Numbered from the stretch's first letter, positions 34,415 to 45,018 are shown. The stretch is 64,000 bases of DNA from Mactra quadrangularis (GCA_025267735.1 CM046307.1:33781231-33845230), one strand, 5' to 3'. Numbers and translations are program-made. Notes: generated by a model not told the origin, from the letters alone.

Positions 34415-37400
34415 TGTAAACAAAGATTCGTCCCCTAACACTTTCGAAACTGGGGAAAGGTTTGGTTCGAAATTGCCCGGGGACGAATCACAATGTGACA
34501 AAGGTTTGTCCCGATATTTTCTTCACCAGTAAAATCATGGGTTCGAAATTGCCTTGGTACGAATCAGTATTTAAACAAAGATTCGTCCCCAAATATTTTC
34601 GTCACCGGAAAGATAGGTTTGAATGTGCTCGGTGACGAATCAAAATGTATTGATTCGTAAATATTTTTGTAACCGGAAGAAGTTGGGCATGAATTTGCCT
34701 TAGTATGAATAATATGTAAACTAAGATTCGTCCCCAAATTATTTCGTAACTTGAAAGGTTGGGTTCGAAATTGTCTTGGGACGAACCATTATGTCAACAG
34801 ATTCGTCCACAAATATTTTCGTAACTAAGAAAAAGTTTGGTACGAAATTGCTCGGGGACGAATCGTAATCTTACAGATTCGTATTTATTTTCAAATCCGT
34901 AAATTCAAGGTTTGGAAATGCCTTAAGACGAATCATTAATAAAAAGATTTGTCCCCGAATATTCTCGTACTTTCAAAAAAGTTGGGTTCGTAAGTGCTTG
35001 GGGACGATTCACTTAACATTTTCGTTACCGGTAAAAAATTGGTTCGAAATTTCCCTGGTACTAATCATTGTAAACAAAGATTCGTCCTTAAACGTCCCCG
35101 TTTTCGTGACTCGAAAGGTTGGTATCGAAATTGTCTTAGGACGAACCTTATAGTAAACAGACTCGTCCCCAAGCGTTATCGCAACAGGAAAAAAAAAATT
35201 TGTTCGAAAGTGCTTGGAGACAAATCATAGTGTAATCATCCACAAATATTTTTGATACTGGTTCGAAATTGTTTTGGTACGAATCATATTTTTAACAGAT
35301 TCGCCCCCAATATATTCGTAACTCGAAAGGTTGGGTTCGAAATTGTCTTGGGACGAATTTGAATGTAATCATTCGTCCAAAATATTTTCGCAACCGCAAA
35401 TAGTTGGGTTCGAAAGTGCTGGGGGACGATTATAATGAAATACAGATACAAATATAAAGATTCGTCCACAAATATTTCGTAACCGGTGAAAAGGGGCTGA
35501 AATTGCCTTGGTACGAATCATATTGAAAACAAAGATTTGTCCCCTAATTTTTTCGTTGCTCGAAAGGTTTGGTTCGAAATAGTCTTGGGACGAACCTAAA
35601 TGTTAACAGATTCGTCCCAAAATATTTCTGCAACCGGAAAAAGTGGGTTCGAAATTTCTCGTTGACGAATCATTATTAAACAAAGATTCGTCCCAAAATA
35701 TTTTTGCAACCGCAAATAGTTGGGTTCGAAAGTGCTCAGGGACGAATCATAATGTAATACAGAAACAAATATAAAAATTGCTTGTTGACGAATCATTAAT
35801 AAAACAAGATTCGCCCCCAAATATCTTCGTAGCTTGTAAAATTTGGTTCAAAATTGCCTAAGGACAATTCAATATTTAAACAAGATTCGTATGTAAATAT
35901 TATCGTAACTTGGAAAAAATTGGGTTCGATATTGCTCGGGGAAGAATGATATTGTAACAAAGATTCGTCCCCAGATATTGTCGCCACCGGAAAATTAGGT
36001 TTGAAAGTGCTCGGAGACAATTCAAAATAATATTGATAAGTACCAAATATTTTTGTAACCAGAATAAGTTTGGTACGTAATAACCTTAGTATGAATCATA
36101 TGTAAACTTAGATTCGTCCCCAAATATTTTCGTAACTTGAAATGTTGGGTTCGAAATTGTCTATGGACGAACCGTTATATCAACAGATTCGTCCACAAAT
36201 GTTTTCGTAACTGGGAAAAAGTTTAATCGAAATTGCTCGGGGACAAATCGTTATGTAACAGATTCGTTTTGATTTTTGAAACCGTAAAAATCGAGGTCTG
36301 AAATTGCCTTAGGACGAATCATTTATAAAAAAGATTCGTCCCCAAATATTTTCGTAACTTCATGAAAGTTGGGTTCGTAAGTGCTTAGGGACGATTTATC
36401 CACATATTTTCGTTACTGGTGAAAAATTGGTTCGAAATTTCCCTGGTTCTAATCATTGTAAACAAAGATTCGTCCTTAAACGTCCTCGTTGCGTGACTCG
36501 AAAGGTTGGTATCGAAATTGTCTTAGGACGAACCTTATTGTAAACAGACTCGTCCCAAAGTGTTATCACAACCGACAATTTAAGGTTTGAAAGTGCTCAG
36601 ACACAAATTATACTGTAATCGTCCACAGATATTTTTGTTACCGGTTCGAAATTGCTTTGGTACGAAGCACATTGTTAACAGATTCGCCCCCAATATATTC
36701 GTAATTTGAAAAGTTTGGTTCGAAATTGTCTTGGGACGAAACCTGAATGTAATCATTCGTCCCAAAATATTTTCGCAACGGCAAACAGGTGGGTTCGAAA
36801 GTGCTGGGGGACGAATTATAATGGAATAAAGATTCGTCCACAAATATTTCGTAACCGGTAAAAAGGGGCTGAAATTGCCTTGGTACGAATCATCAAAGAT
36901 TTGTCCCCTAAATTTTTCGTTGCTCGAAAGGTTGGGTTCGAAATAGTCTTGGGACGAACCATTATTAAACTCAGATTCGTCCCAAAATATTTTCGCAACC
37001 GCAAATAGTTGGGTTCGAAAGTGCTCAGGGACGAATCATAATGTAATAAAGATTCGTCCACAAATATTTCGTAACCGGTAAAAAGAGGCTGAAATTGCCT
37101 TGGTACGAATCGTGTTGTAAATAAAGATTTGTTCCCTTATATTTTCGTTACTCGATATGTTGGGTACGAAATATTCTTTGGACGAACCTTAATGTTAACA
37201 GAATCGTCCCCAAACGTTTTCGTAACTTGGAAAAAGTTATATTCGAAATTGCTCGTGGACGAATCATTATTTAACAAAGATTTGTCCCAAAATATCTTTG
37301 TAACTTGTAAAATTTGGTTTGAAATTGCATAAGGACGATTCAATACTTAAACAAGATTCGTCCGTTATATTATCGTAACTAGATAAAAAATGGGTTCGAT

Positions 37401-38205
37401 ATTGCTCGGGGACGAAAGGTATTTAACAAAGATTTGTCCCCAATATTTTCGTAACTTGAAAGGTTGGGTTCGAAATTGTCTTGGGACGAACCGTAATGTC
37501 AACAGATTTGTCCACAAACGTTTTCGAAACTGGGAAAGTTTGGTTCGAAATTGCTCGGGGACAAATCGTTATGTAACAGATTCTTGTTTATTTTCGAACC
37601 GTAAAAATCGAGGTCCGAAATTGCCAATCAGTAATAAAAAAGATTCGTCCTCGAATATTTTAATAAATTCATGAAAGTTGGGTTCGAAAATGCTGGGGAC
37701 GATTTATGCAAATATTTTCGTTACCGGTAAAAAATTGGTTCGAAATTTCCCTGGTACAAAGATTCGTCCTTAAACGTCCTCGTTTCTCGACTCGAAAAGT
37801 TATTATCTAAATTGTCTTAGAACGAACTTTATAGTAAACAGACTCGTCCTTAAGTGTTATCACAACCGGAAAAATCTTAGGTTCGAAAGTGCTCAGAGAC
37901 AAATAATAATGTAATCGTCCACAAATATTTTTGTTACCGGTTCGAAATTGTTTTGGTATGAATCATATTGTTAACAGAATTGCCCCAAAAAATATTCGTA
38001 ACTCGAAATGTAAGGTTCGAAAATGTCTTGGGACGAACCTGAATGTAATCATTCGTCCTAAAATATTTTCGCAACCGCAAATAAATGGATTCGAAAGTGC
38101 TCGGGGACAAATCATAATGTGATAAATATTCGTCCACAAATAGGTAAAAGCTCTGAAATAGCCATGCTACAAATCATATGGTAAAAAAAGATTTGTCCCC
38201 TAATA
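34415..38205. repeat. ~72-bp dyad satellite, main block left of the transposon
   Basis: Units of about 70-75 bp carry GATTCGTCCCCAAATATTTT, TCGTAAC, GGTTCGAAATTG and GGGGACGAATC. GGGGACGAATC and GATTCGTCCCC pair across 13-16 nt, so each junction forms an ~11-bp hairpin. A distinctive variant, ATTCGTCCTTAAACGTCC, occurs at about 35082, 36468 and 37759, giving a higher-order period of 1.3-1.4 kb. Many 60-90-codon frames arise on both strands and are artefacts. Confidence 0.88.
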
Positions 38206-38356
38206 TTGTCCAATTTTATTAACCTGCCCGGTCTGCATGCATACACGTCATAATGAGATACTATTTAAAGCCGGAGTATTCCCTCGATATGCTCTAATGC
38301 GCACAGATCGACAGTTATCAGAGCTAAGTATAACAATTTGAATCGAATTGCCATAT

Positions 38357-38443
38357 GCTGTCGTAGTATAATAGGTAAAGTCGCAACACAAACATTCTCG
38401 ATAAAGCTGATTATTTTTAGCGTGAGTTCGAATCCTACTGAAT
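38357..38443 (+). pseudogene. tRNA-like segment, left side of the transposon
   Basis: It contains TAGTATAATAGGTAAAG, an A-box-like D-arm, and GTGAGTTCGAATCCTACT, a near-consensus B box, about 50 nt apart. It points inward from the left inverted end. No complete cloverleaf was drawn, so it is tRNA-derived rather than a working tRNA. Confidence 0.55.
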
Positions 38444-38580
38444 GTGGGTTTTAGTATTGTTTATTTTTTTTTTAATATCAATTAATAAATTTTCTCTCTT
38501 TGATATATTTTTTTCCATTGTCTCTTTTCATATTATCTTTTTATTTTGTTAATATGTTATTACATGTTTCATATATTAAT

Positions 38581-38808
38581 TCAACAATTCAAAAAACAAT
38601 TCAAAGACAATCGGTCAACCAGTCCAGATGCCTCCTGCTCCTGCTGGATCCGTCCTATCGTCCGCTTGCTGACGCCGGTAGTCTGAGCCGTCCGTAGGAT
38701 GCTGGAACGAGGACCCGGTGTAGGTGGGGCAGTGAAAACCCTCAAAACGTTGAGGACAATGCGCATGGCATTAGAGCCAAATGCTCCATCTATGGAGTCT
38801 TCACTCAT
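38581..38808 (-). pseudogene. Transposase N-terminal HTH fragment
   Basis: A 75-codon minus frame, more GC-rich than its surroundings, includes PGPRSSILRTAQTTGVSKRT and IGRIQQEQ. The pattern of a helix, A..TGVS turn and RTI.RI..E recognition helix is typical of the DNA-binding end of Tc1/IS630-like transposases and related invertebrate elements. After about residue 60 the frame degenerates and stops. No DDE catalytic part is present in the element. Its location between inverted ends supports transposase ancestry. Confidence 0.6.
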
Positions 38809-38892
38809 GTCTATTCAGTAGACGGACTGAGTACGTGCACTTCACAACGCAACAAACTCTGCATGTATATTGTGTAGTATTATAAACGATTG

Positions 38893-39044
38893 TGTATTGT
38901 TCGTTTTATCTAAACTGTCAAAGTTTGAATAATTTCACGGTGAATGATTACACACTATCTCAATGTCACGAGTGTTAGACAAAGAGCACGAAGTCACCGT
39001 GTAATTAATCATGTTTTGACAGTTGAGAAAAAACGAACAATACA
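38893..39044. repeat. Inner inverted repeat within the transposon
   Basis: TGTATTGTTCGTTTTATC ... CACGGTGA (38893-38943) and its counterpart TCACCGTGTAATT ... GAACAATACA (38994-39044) are about 80% complementary over 51 bp. It may be a second, nested MITE or the end of a former parent element. Confidence 0.65.
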
Positions 39045-39107
39045 AAACAGAGATCTATTGAAATTTTGAAAATGTGTAAACTACTATTTTGAATGGTAAA
39101 AAAAAAT

Positions 39108-39187
39108 AGTGGTTCTAATGAGATTCGAACCACGTATCTCTGGTACCGGAGGGCAACTCGCATCCACTGTGCCACATTGACAGACGC
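39108..39187 (-). pseudogene. tRNA-like segment, right side of the transposon
   Basis: On minus it reads ATGTGGCACAGTGGATGCGA (A box TGGCACAGTGG), CTCCGGTACCAGAG (anticodon-arm-like) and CGTGGTTCGAATCTCATT (B box GGTTCGAATC). The T-arm pairing is imperfect. It points inward, mirroring the left segment, and lies a similar distance (about 155 bp) from its TIR. Confidence 0.6.
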
Positions 39188-39343
39188 ACATAACAATCAA
39201 ATAAATCCATGTCACCGATACAGATGTATAGCGGAATTCCATCGCCTACGTCATATAAGTTCTGCTCGATCAGCTAAGCTATAAATAGCACTGATTAACC
39301 TCTCGTTAATGTATGTATAGGGCAGGTTAATAAAATTGGACAA

Positions 39344-40220
39344 TATCTTCATTACGCGAAAGGTTAGGTTCGAAATAGTCTGGGGACGAACCTTAATGTA
39401 AACAGTATCGTCCCCAAATATTTTAGCAACCGGAAAAATTTGGGTTCGGAAGTGCTCGGGGACAAATCATTATGAAATAAAGATTAATCCCTAGATGTTA
39501 TCGACCCCCAATACTTAAGTAACTTGAAATTAAGGGTGAAATCGTCTAGGGACGAGCCCAAATGTAAACAGATTCATCCACAAGTATATTCGCAGCCCGA
39601 AACGTGTTCGGGGACGAATCATAAGATTATAAAGATTCTTACCAAGTAATTTCGTAACAATAATTGACTTCAAAATTGTCAATGGACGAACCTTTATGTA
39701 AACAGATTCGTCCCCATATATTTTATCTTCAGGAAATCGGGTTTGAAAGTGCCCGGGGACGAATCAATGTAAAAACCCGTCCACAAATATTTTCGTTACC
39801 GGGAAAAGGCTGGGTTCGAAATTGCCCTGGTACGAAACCTATTGCACACAGACTCGTCCCAAAATATTTTCGAAACTACAAAAGCTAGTTTCGGAATTGT
39901 CTTTGGACGAGTATAATTGTAAAGATTCGTCCCCAACTATTTTCGTAACCGGAAAAATTAAGGTTCGAATTTGCTCGGTGATTAATCCTAAATAAACAAA
40001 TTTTTTGGTCCCAAACATTTTCGTTACTTGAATTGTTTCAAAGAGTAACGTAACAAGAGTCTTTTTGTTTCGAAATTGTTTGCATCAAAATATAAACTAG
40101 GATATGCCGAATATTTGTGAAGCCAGAATTATGGGTTCAAAACAGCTAAGGGACGAATCAAATATTATACTAATATGTCCCAAAATTTTCGCAACACATA
40201 AATTAATTTGTACGAAAAAG
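39344..40220. repeat. ~72-bp dyad satellite, right of the transposon
   Basis: It continues the same unit family (GGGACGAACC, GATTCGTCCCC, TTCGTAACCGG), becoming more diverged towards 40220. Its first unit resumes directly after the TIR with TTCATTACGCGAAAGG, the expected continuation of the interrupted unit. Confidence 0.85.
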
Positions 40221-40677
40221 CACGGGACGAATCCTTATTAATAAATAAAACAAAAAACACATTTTTTTAATCTACTTGGGCAACAAGAATCTCAAGGACA
40301 AACAGTCCGAGAATACTTGTTCAATATCAACAGACCAAATCTGATCAAATACAAGTAATTGGACAGCAAGTATCTCAAGCACTAACTAATTGCCGAGACT
40401 ACTTGTTTAATTTCAGCAGGACACGCGTAAATGGACAACAAACATCTCAAGGACAAAAAGTCCGAGATGACTTGTTTAATTTCAACTGGACACGCGTATT
40501 TGGACAACAAACATCTCAAGGACAAAAAGTCCGAGATGACTTGTTTAATTTCAGCAGGGCAAGCTTATATGGACAACATTCTTCTACTGCAGTGATCAAT
40601 AGTTTTACATTCAGCAGCTTGATATGCCTGATGTTTCCGTACCTCTGGTCATAACAATCTGAAATAAAACAAACAAG
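40221..40677 (+). repeat. Module tail 1 with 69-bp minisatellite
   Basis: Units of 69 bp contain TTTAATTTCAGCAGGACACG, TAAATGGACAACAAACATCT and CAAGGACAAAAAGTCCGAGA. Each contains the dyad ATCTCAAGGAC/GTCCGAGAT. A CATTCTTCTACTGCAGTGAT to ATAACAATCTGAAATAAAAC segment follows. The length is a multiple of 3, so a frame encoding a 23-residue repeat (with QQTSQGQKVRDD) stays open at 40403-40654, but other frames are open too. It is not called as a gene. Confidence 0.75.
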
Positions 40678-40941
40678 TAAATCTGTGAGCTAATGCTCAC
40701 TAGTGATACCCCCGCCAAAATCTAAAAATATGCGACAGACAGGAAGTAGATGAGTAAGGAGCATGAAATCGCTTTACACCACATGGGACTATAGGATGAA
40801 GCAATATGCAAAGTTTCAGGCTGCTGCATGGTATAGTTGCTGAGAAAACTGTGACGGAAATTTTGTAACGGACGGACGGACGCACGCACGCACGGACAAG
40901 GGTAAAACAGTAAACCCCCTCTTCTTCGAAGCGGGGGTATA
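40678..40941. mobile_element. (GGAC)n/terminal-hairpin element C, copy 1
   Basis: This 264-bp insertion starts TAAATCTGTGAGCTAATGCT and ends GAAGCGGGGGTATA. ATACCCCCGC lies near the left end (40707) and its complement GCGGGGGTAT at the right end. The right end also self-pairs (ACCCCCTCTTCTTCGAAGCG with GGGGT after it), preceded by GGACGGACGGACG. Module copies at 43111-43130 and 44541-44560 lack it and read AAACAAACAAGAAAATTTAA, giving an empty site; ACAAG occurs on both sides. A close copy is at 53150-53411. Confidence 0.8.
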
Positions 40942-41137
40942 ACAAGAAAATTTAACTGAAGTGTCATCATTTGAAAGATTACTTTTTTAAGACCGGATTT
41001 CAGTATCAAAGCTTTAAACACTTTCTCCACAACCAACGTTTATTTTGTAAAGTCGATTTAAAAAGTCTTATTCGTGACAAATTACTAAGTCAACAGAAGG
41101 CTTGTCTCAAAATATCAAATAAGTTAATCATACCAAG
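40942..41137 (+). repeat. Module tail, A/T-rich segment
   Basis: AAGAAAATTTAACTGAAGTG, TCATCATTTGAAAGATTACT and AAGGCTTGTCTCAAAATATC recur at 43115-43308 and 44550-44736. It connects the minisatellite to the SINE-B end in all three modules. Confidence 0.7.
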
Positions 41138-41254
41138 TTTATTTATTGTAGCTAACACCGTATCAACACAATTTAGGTCATTTCACGGCGTCCAGCACAC
41201 CTAACCTAGCTTTCCTGGACCGTTGTCTATAACCAGTACTCACTAACCCTTCCA
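41138..41254 (-). mobile_element. SINE-B, truncated at the module junction
   Basis: The 3' tail and body (ACACCGTATCAACACAATTT to ACTAACCCTTCCATC on +) are present. The sequence then switches directly to the module lead (GGCGAAACGCGTCATC). The tRNA-like head is absent, unlike the complete copy at 44737-45018. Confidence 0.75.
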
Positions 41255-41260
41255 TCGTTT

Positions 41261-41458
41261 TTGGCGAAACGCGTCATCTACATCGCAATGAAACGATAAT
41301 TTTAATTGATAGATACAGAAAAAGTGTCAAATATGAACAGTAGAACCTTTGATTAGATTATATACAACACTTTTTGAACATGAAATATATTTTTCAACGA
41401 GTCATATTTTGGGGCAATTTTCACACGTAAGTGAACTTCTCTTTTCTAGTTCGAAATA
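41261..41458 (+). repeat. Module lead sequence, copy 2
   Basis: Matches 34199-34414 and 43434-43635 closely: CGTCATCTACATCGCAATGA, ATTGATAGATACAGAAAAAG, TTTTTGAACATGAAATATAT. Confidence 0.8.
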
Positions 41459-42627
41459 GCTCTGGGGCGAATCATAATATAAACAAAGATTCGTCCCCTA
41501 AAACTTTCGTAACGGGAAAAGTTTGGTTCGAAATTGCTCGAGGACGAATCACAATGTGACAAAGATTTGTCCCGACATATTTTCTTCACCAGTAAAAACA
41601 AGGGTTCAAAATAGCCTTGGTATTAACCAGATTGTAAACAAAGATTCGTCCCGTTATATTTTCATAACCGAAAGAAGTTGGGTACGATATTGCCTAAGTA
41701 TGAATCATATGTCAACTAAGATTCGTCCCCAAATATTTTCGTTACTTAAAGGTTGGGTTTGAAATTGTCTAAGGACAAACCTGAATGTCAACAGATTCGT
41801 CCAAAAGTATTTTCGTAACTGGGAAAAAGTTTGTTTCGAAATTTCTCGGGGACGAATCGTAATGTAACAAAAATTCGTATTTATTTTCGAAACCGTAAAA
41901 ATCGAGGTTCGAAATTGCCTTGGGACGAATCATAATTAAAAAAGATTAATCCCCGAATATTTTCGTAACTTCAAGAAAGTTGGGTTCGAAAGTGCTTGGG
42001 GACGAATCACAATGTGACTAAGATTTGTCACGATATATTTTTTTTCACCAGTAAAAACAAGGGTTCGAAATAACCTTAGTACGAACCAGAATGAAAAAGA
42101 TTCGTCCCCAAACTTTTCGTTACTTGGAATAATTTGGGTTCAAATTGCTCGTAGACGAATCATTATTAAACAAAGATTCGTCCCCAAATATTTTCGTAAC
42201 CGGAAGACGTTCGGTACGAAATTGCCTTAGTTTGAATCATATGTAAACTAAGATTCGTCCCAAAATATTTTCGTACCTTGAAAGGTTGGGTTAGAAGTTG
42301 TTTTATGACGAACCTAAATGTCAACAGATTCGTCCACAAATATTTTCGTAACTGGGCAAAAAGTTTGTCTCGAAATTGCTCGGGGACGAATCGTTATGTA
42401 ACTAAGATTCGTATTTATTTTCGAAACCGTAAAAAATAAGGTTCGAAATTGCCTTGGGACGATTCATTATCAAAAATGATTCATCCCCGAATATTTTCGT
42501 AACTTCAAGAGAGTTGGGTTTGAAATAGCTAGGGGACGAATCAAATAGTATACAAATATGTCCCTAAATTTTCGCAACACGTAAATTAATTTGTACAAAA
42601 TAGCTCGGGACGAATCCTTATTAGTAA
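41459..42627. repeat. ~72-bp dyad satellite, module 2
   Basis: The same family as at 34415-40220 but shorter. It keeps hairpin pairs such as GGGGACGAATC and GATTCGTCC and the GTTCGAAATTGC core. The unit order (long variants with TTATTTTCGAAACCGTAAAA) repeats twice within the block. Confidence 0.85.
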
Positions 42628-43308
42628 ATAAAACAAAAACATTTTTTTAATTTACCTCGGCAACAAACATCTCAATGACAAACAGTCCGAGAAGACTTGT
42701 TCAATATCAACAGACCAAATCTGATCAAGTATAAGTAAATGGACAGCTAGTATCTCATGGACTAACAGTCCGAGACATCTTGTTTAATTTCAGCAGGACA
42801 CGCGTAAATGGACAACAAACATCTCAAGGACAAAAAGTCCGAGATGAATTGTTTAATTTCAACTGGACACGCGTATTTGGACAACAAACATCTTAAGGAC
42901 AAAAAGTCCAAGATGAATTGTTTAATTTCAACTGGACACGAGTATTTGGACAACAAACATCTCAAGGACAAAAAGTCCGAGATGATTTGTTTAATTTCAG
43001 CAGGGCAAACTTACATGGACATCATTCTCCTACTGAAGTGATCTATAGTTTTACATTCACCAGTTTTATATTCCCGATGTTTCGGTACTGTTGTTCATAA
43101 CAATCTGAAATAAAACAAACAAGAAAATTTAACTGAAGTGTCATCATTTGAAAGATTACTTTTTTAAGACCGGATTTCAGTATCAAAGCTTTAAACACTT
43201 TCTCCACAACTAAATTTTGTTTAGTCAATTTAAAAAGTCTTATTTGTGACAAATTACTAAGTCAACAGAAGGCTTGTCTCAAAATATCAAATAAGTTAAT
43301 CATACCAA
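42628..43308 (+). repeat. Module tail 2 with 69-bp minisatellite
   Basis: It has four or more 69-bp units (42780-43010) and the CCTACTGAAGTGATCTATAG segment, then the A/T-rich connector. It lacks the insertion found in tail 1, so AAACAAACAAGAAAATTTAA (about 43111) is the empty site. Confidence 0.75.
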
Positions 43309-43425
43309 GTTTATTTATTGTAGCTAACACCGTATCAACACAATTTAGGTCATTTCACGGCGTCCAGCACACCTAACCTAGCTTTCCTGGACCGTTGTCT
43401 ATAACCAGGACTCACTTACCCCTTC
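43309..43425 (-). mobile_element. SINE-B, truncated at the second module junction
   Basis: The same truncation as at 41138-41254: the body stops at CCCCTTCATC on +, and the lead begins immediately. The shared breakpoint shows that this junction was copied. Confidence 0.75.
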
Positions 43426-43433
43426 ATCATTTT

Positions 43434-43635
43434 GGCGAAACGCGTCATCTACATCGCAATGAAACGATAATTTTAATTGATAGATACAGAAAAAATTGTC
43501 AAATATGAACAGTAAAAACTTTGATTAGATTATATACATGTACAACACTTTTTGAACATGAAATATATTTTTCAACGAGTCATATTTCGGGGCAATTTTC
43601 ACACCTAAGTGAACCTACTCCTTTTCAGTTCGAAA
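43434..43635 (+). repeat. Module lead sequence, copy 3
   Basis: Close to copy 2 except for a small ATGTAC insertion near 43537 (TATACATGTACAACAC). Confidence 0.8.
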
Positions 43636-44130
43636 TAGCTCTTGGGCGAATCATATTATAAACAAAGATTCGTCCCCTGAAACTTTCGTAACAGGGAAAA
43701 GGTTTGGTTCGAAATTGCTCGGGGACGAATCGCAATGTGACTGAGATTTGTCCCGATATATTTTCTTCAAAGGTAAAACAAGGGTTCGAATGGTCCCAAA
43801 TATTTTCATTACTTGAATTGCTCCAAATAATTACGTAACAAGACTTTTTGTTTCGAAATTGTTTGGGTACGAATACATCATACAAAAGGATAAATGTTTG
43901 CCCAAAATATTTTCGTTATTGAGATAAATTTGGATTAGAAATTCTTTAAGTTGGAAACGCATCAAAATGTTAACTAGAATATGCCAAATATTTGAGTAGC
44001 TAGAAATATGGGTTCGAAATAGCTAGCGGACGAATCAAATAGTACACAAATTTGTCCCTAAATTTTCGCAACACGTAAATTTATTTGCACAAAATAGCTC
44101 GGGACGAATCCTTATTAGAAAATAAAACAA
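43636..44130. repeat. ~72-bp dyad satellite, module 3
   Basis: The shortest satellite block, with few intact GGGGACGAATC units. The last part (GCTCGGGACGAATCCTTATT) matches the ends of the blocks at 40250 and 42610. Confidence 0.8.
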
Positions 44131-44736
44131 AAACACATTTTTTTAAATTAACTTGGGCAACAAACATCTCAAGGACAAACAGTCCCGAGATGACTTGTTC
44201 AATATCAACAGACCAAATCTGATCAAGTATAAGTAAATGGACAGCAAGTATCTCAAGGACTAACAGTCCGAGACAATTTGTTTAATTTCAGCAGGACACG
44301 CGTATTTGGACAACAAACATCTCAAGGACAAAAAGTCCGAGATAACTTGTTTAATTTCAGCAGGACACGCGTAAATGGACAACAAACATCTCAAGGACAA
44401 AAAGTCCGAGATGACTTGTTTAATTTCAGCAGGGCAAACTTACATGGACAACATTCTCCTACTGAAGTGATCTATAGTTTTACATTCACCAGCTTGATAT
44501 GCCCGATGTTTCCGTACTTCTGTTCATAACAATCTAAAATAAAACAAACAAGAAAATTTAACTGAAGTGTCATCATTTGAAAGATTATTTTTTAAGACCG
44601 GATTTCAGTATCAAAGGTAAAACACTTTCCCCACAACTAAATTTTGTTTAGTCGATTTAAAAAGTATCATCTGTGACAAATTACCAAGTCAACAGAAGGC
44701 TTGTCTCAAAATATCAAATAAGTTATTTATACTAAG
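44131..44736 (+). repeat. Module tail 3 with 69-bp minisatellite
   Basis: It carries three 69-bp units (44280-44440), the CTACTGAAGTGATCTATAGT segment and the A/T-rich connector. No insertion is present at the AAACAAACAAGAAAATTTAA site. Confidence 0.75.
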
Positions 44737-45018
44737 TTTATTTATTGCAGCTAACACCGTATCAACACAATTTAGGTCATTTCACAGCGTCCAGCACACC
44801 TAACCTAGCTTTCCTTGACCATTGTCTATAACAAGTACTTACCTACCCTTCCACAAGGCCGAAAACGTCTCCATGTTATCTAATTAATGGAGGAAAATCA
44901 ACATTTTTGTCAAATTTTCATGGAAGAGAATAACCTCCCCGGGTGGGATTCGAACCCACACCCCTTCGGGCACAAGTATCCAAATCCGGGTGCGCTACCA
45001 GCTGCGCTATCGACCCGG
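44737..45018 (-). mobile_element. SINE-B, complete copy with tRNA-like head
   Basis: On minus, the head (45018-44937) reads ATAGCGCAGCTGGTAGCGCA (A box) and GTGTGGGTTCGAATCCCACC (consensus B box with a good T-stem). A body of ~190 bp and the tail ending in AATAAATAAA follow. The head is the best-preserved Pol III promoter in the window. It is called a SINE rather than a tRNA because the same head plus body recurs at 59533-59808 and body-only pieces recur at 41138 and 43309. Confidence 0.85.

Larger units (their letters stand above)
38206..39343. mobile_element. 1.14-kb TIR transposon inserted in the satellite
   Basis: Perfect inverted ends of 24 bp begin TTGTCCAATTTTATTAACCT and are flanked by TA on both sides; the symmetry extends 3 bp further, so the exact duplication is ambiguous. 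Inside are a left tRNA-like segment (38357-38443, +), a minus-strand HTH fragment (38581-38808), a smaller inverted repeat (38893-39044) and a right tRNA-like segment (39108-39187, -). TA duplication plus HTH fits a Tc1/mariner/IS630-like element that lost its catalytic domain. The dyad satellite resumes on both sides, which proves insertion. Confidence 0.85.

Noticed and set aside
34994..38137. Many 60-94-codon frames with FxPxxFRTK-like repeats on both strands
   Set aside because: They follow the ~72-bp satellite and change frame with each indel; no start, splice or codon bias supports coding.
44937..45018. Possible functional tRNA gene on minus
   Set aside because: The A and B boxes are good, but the same head is joined to the same body at 59533-59808, and the acceptor stem is not convincing; this is a SINE head.
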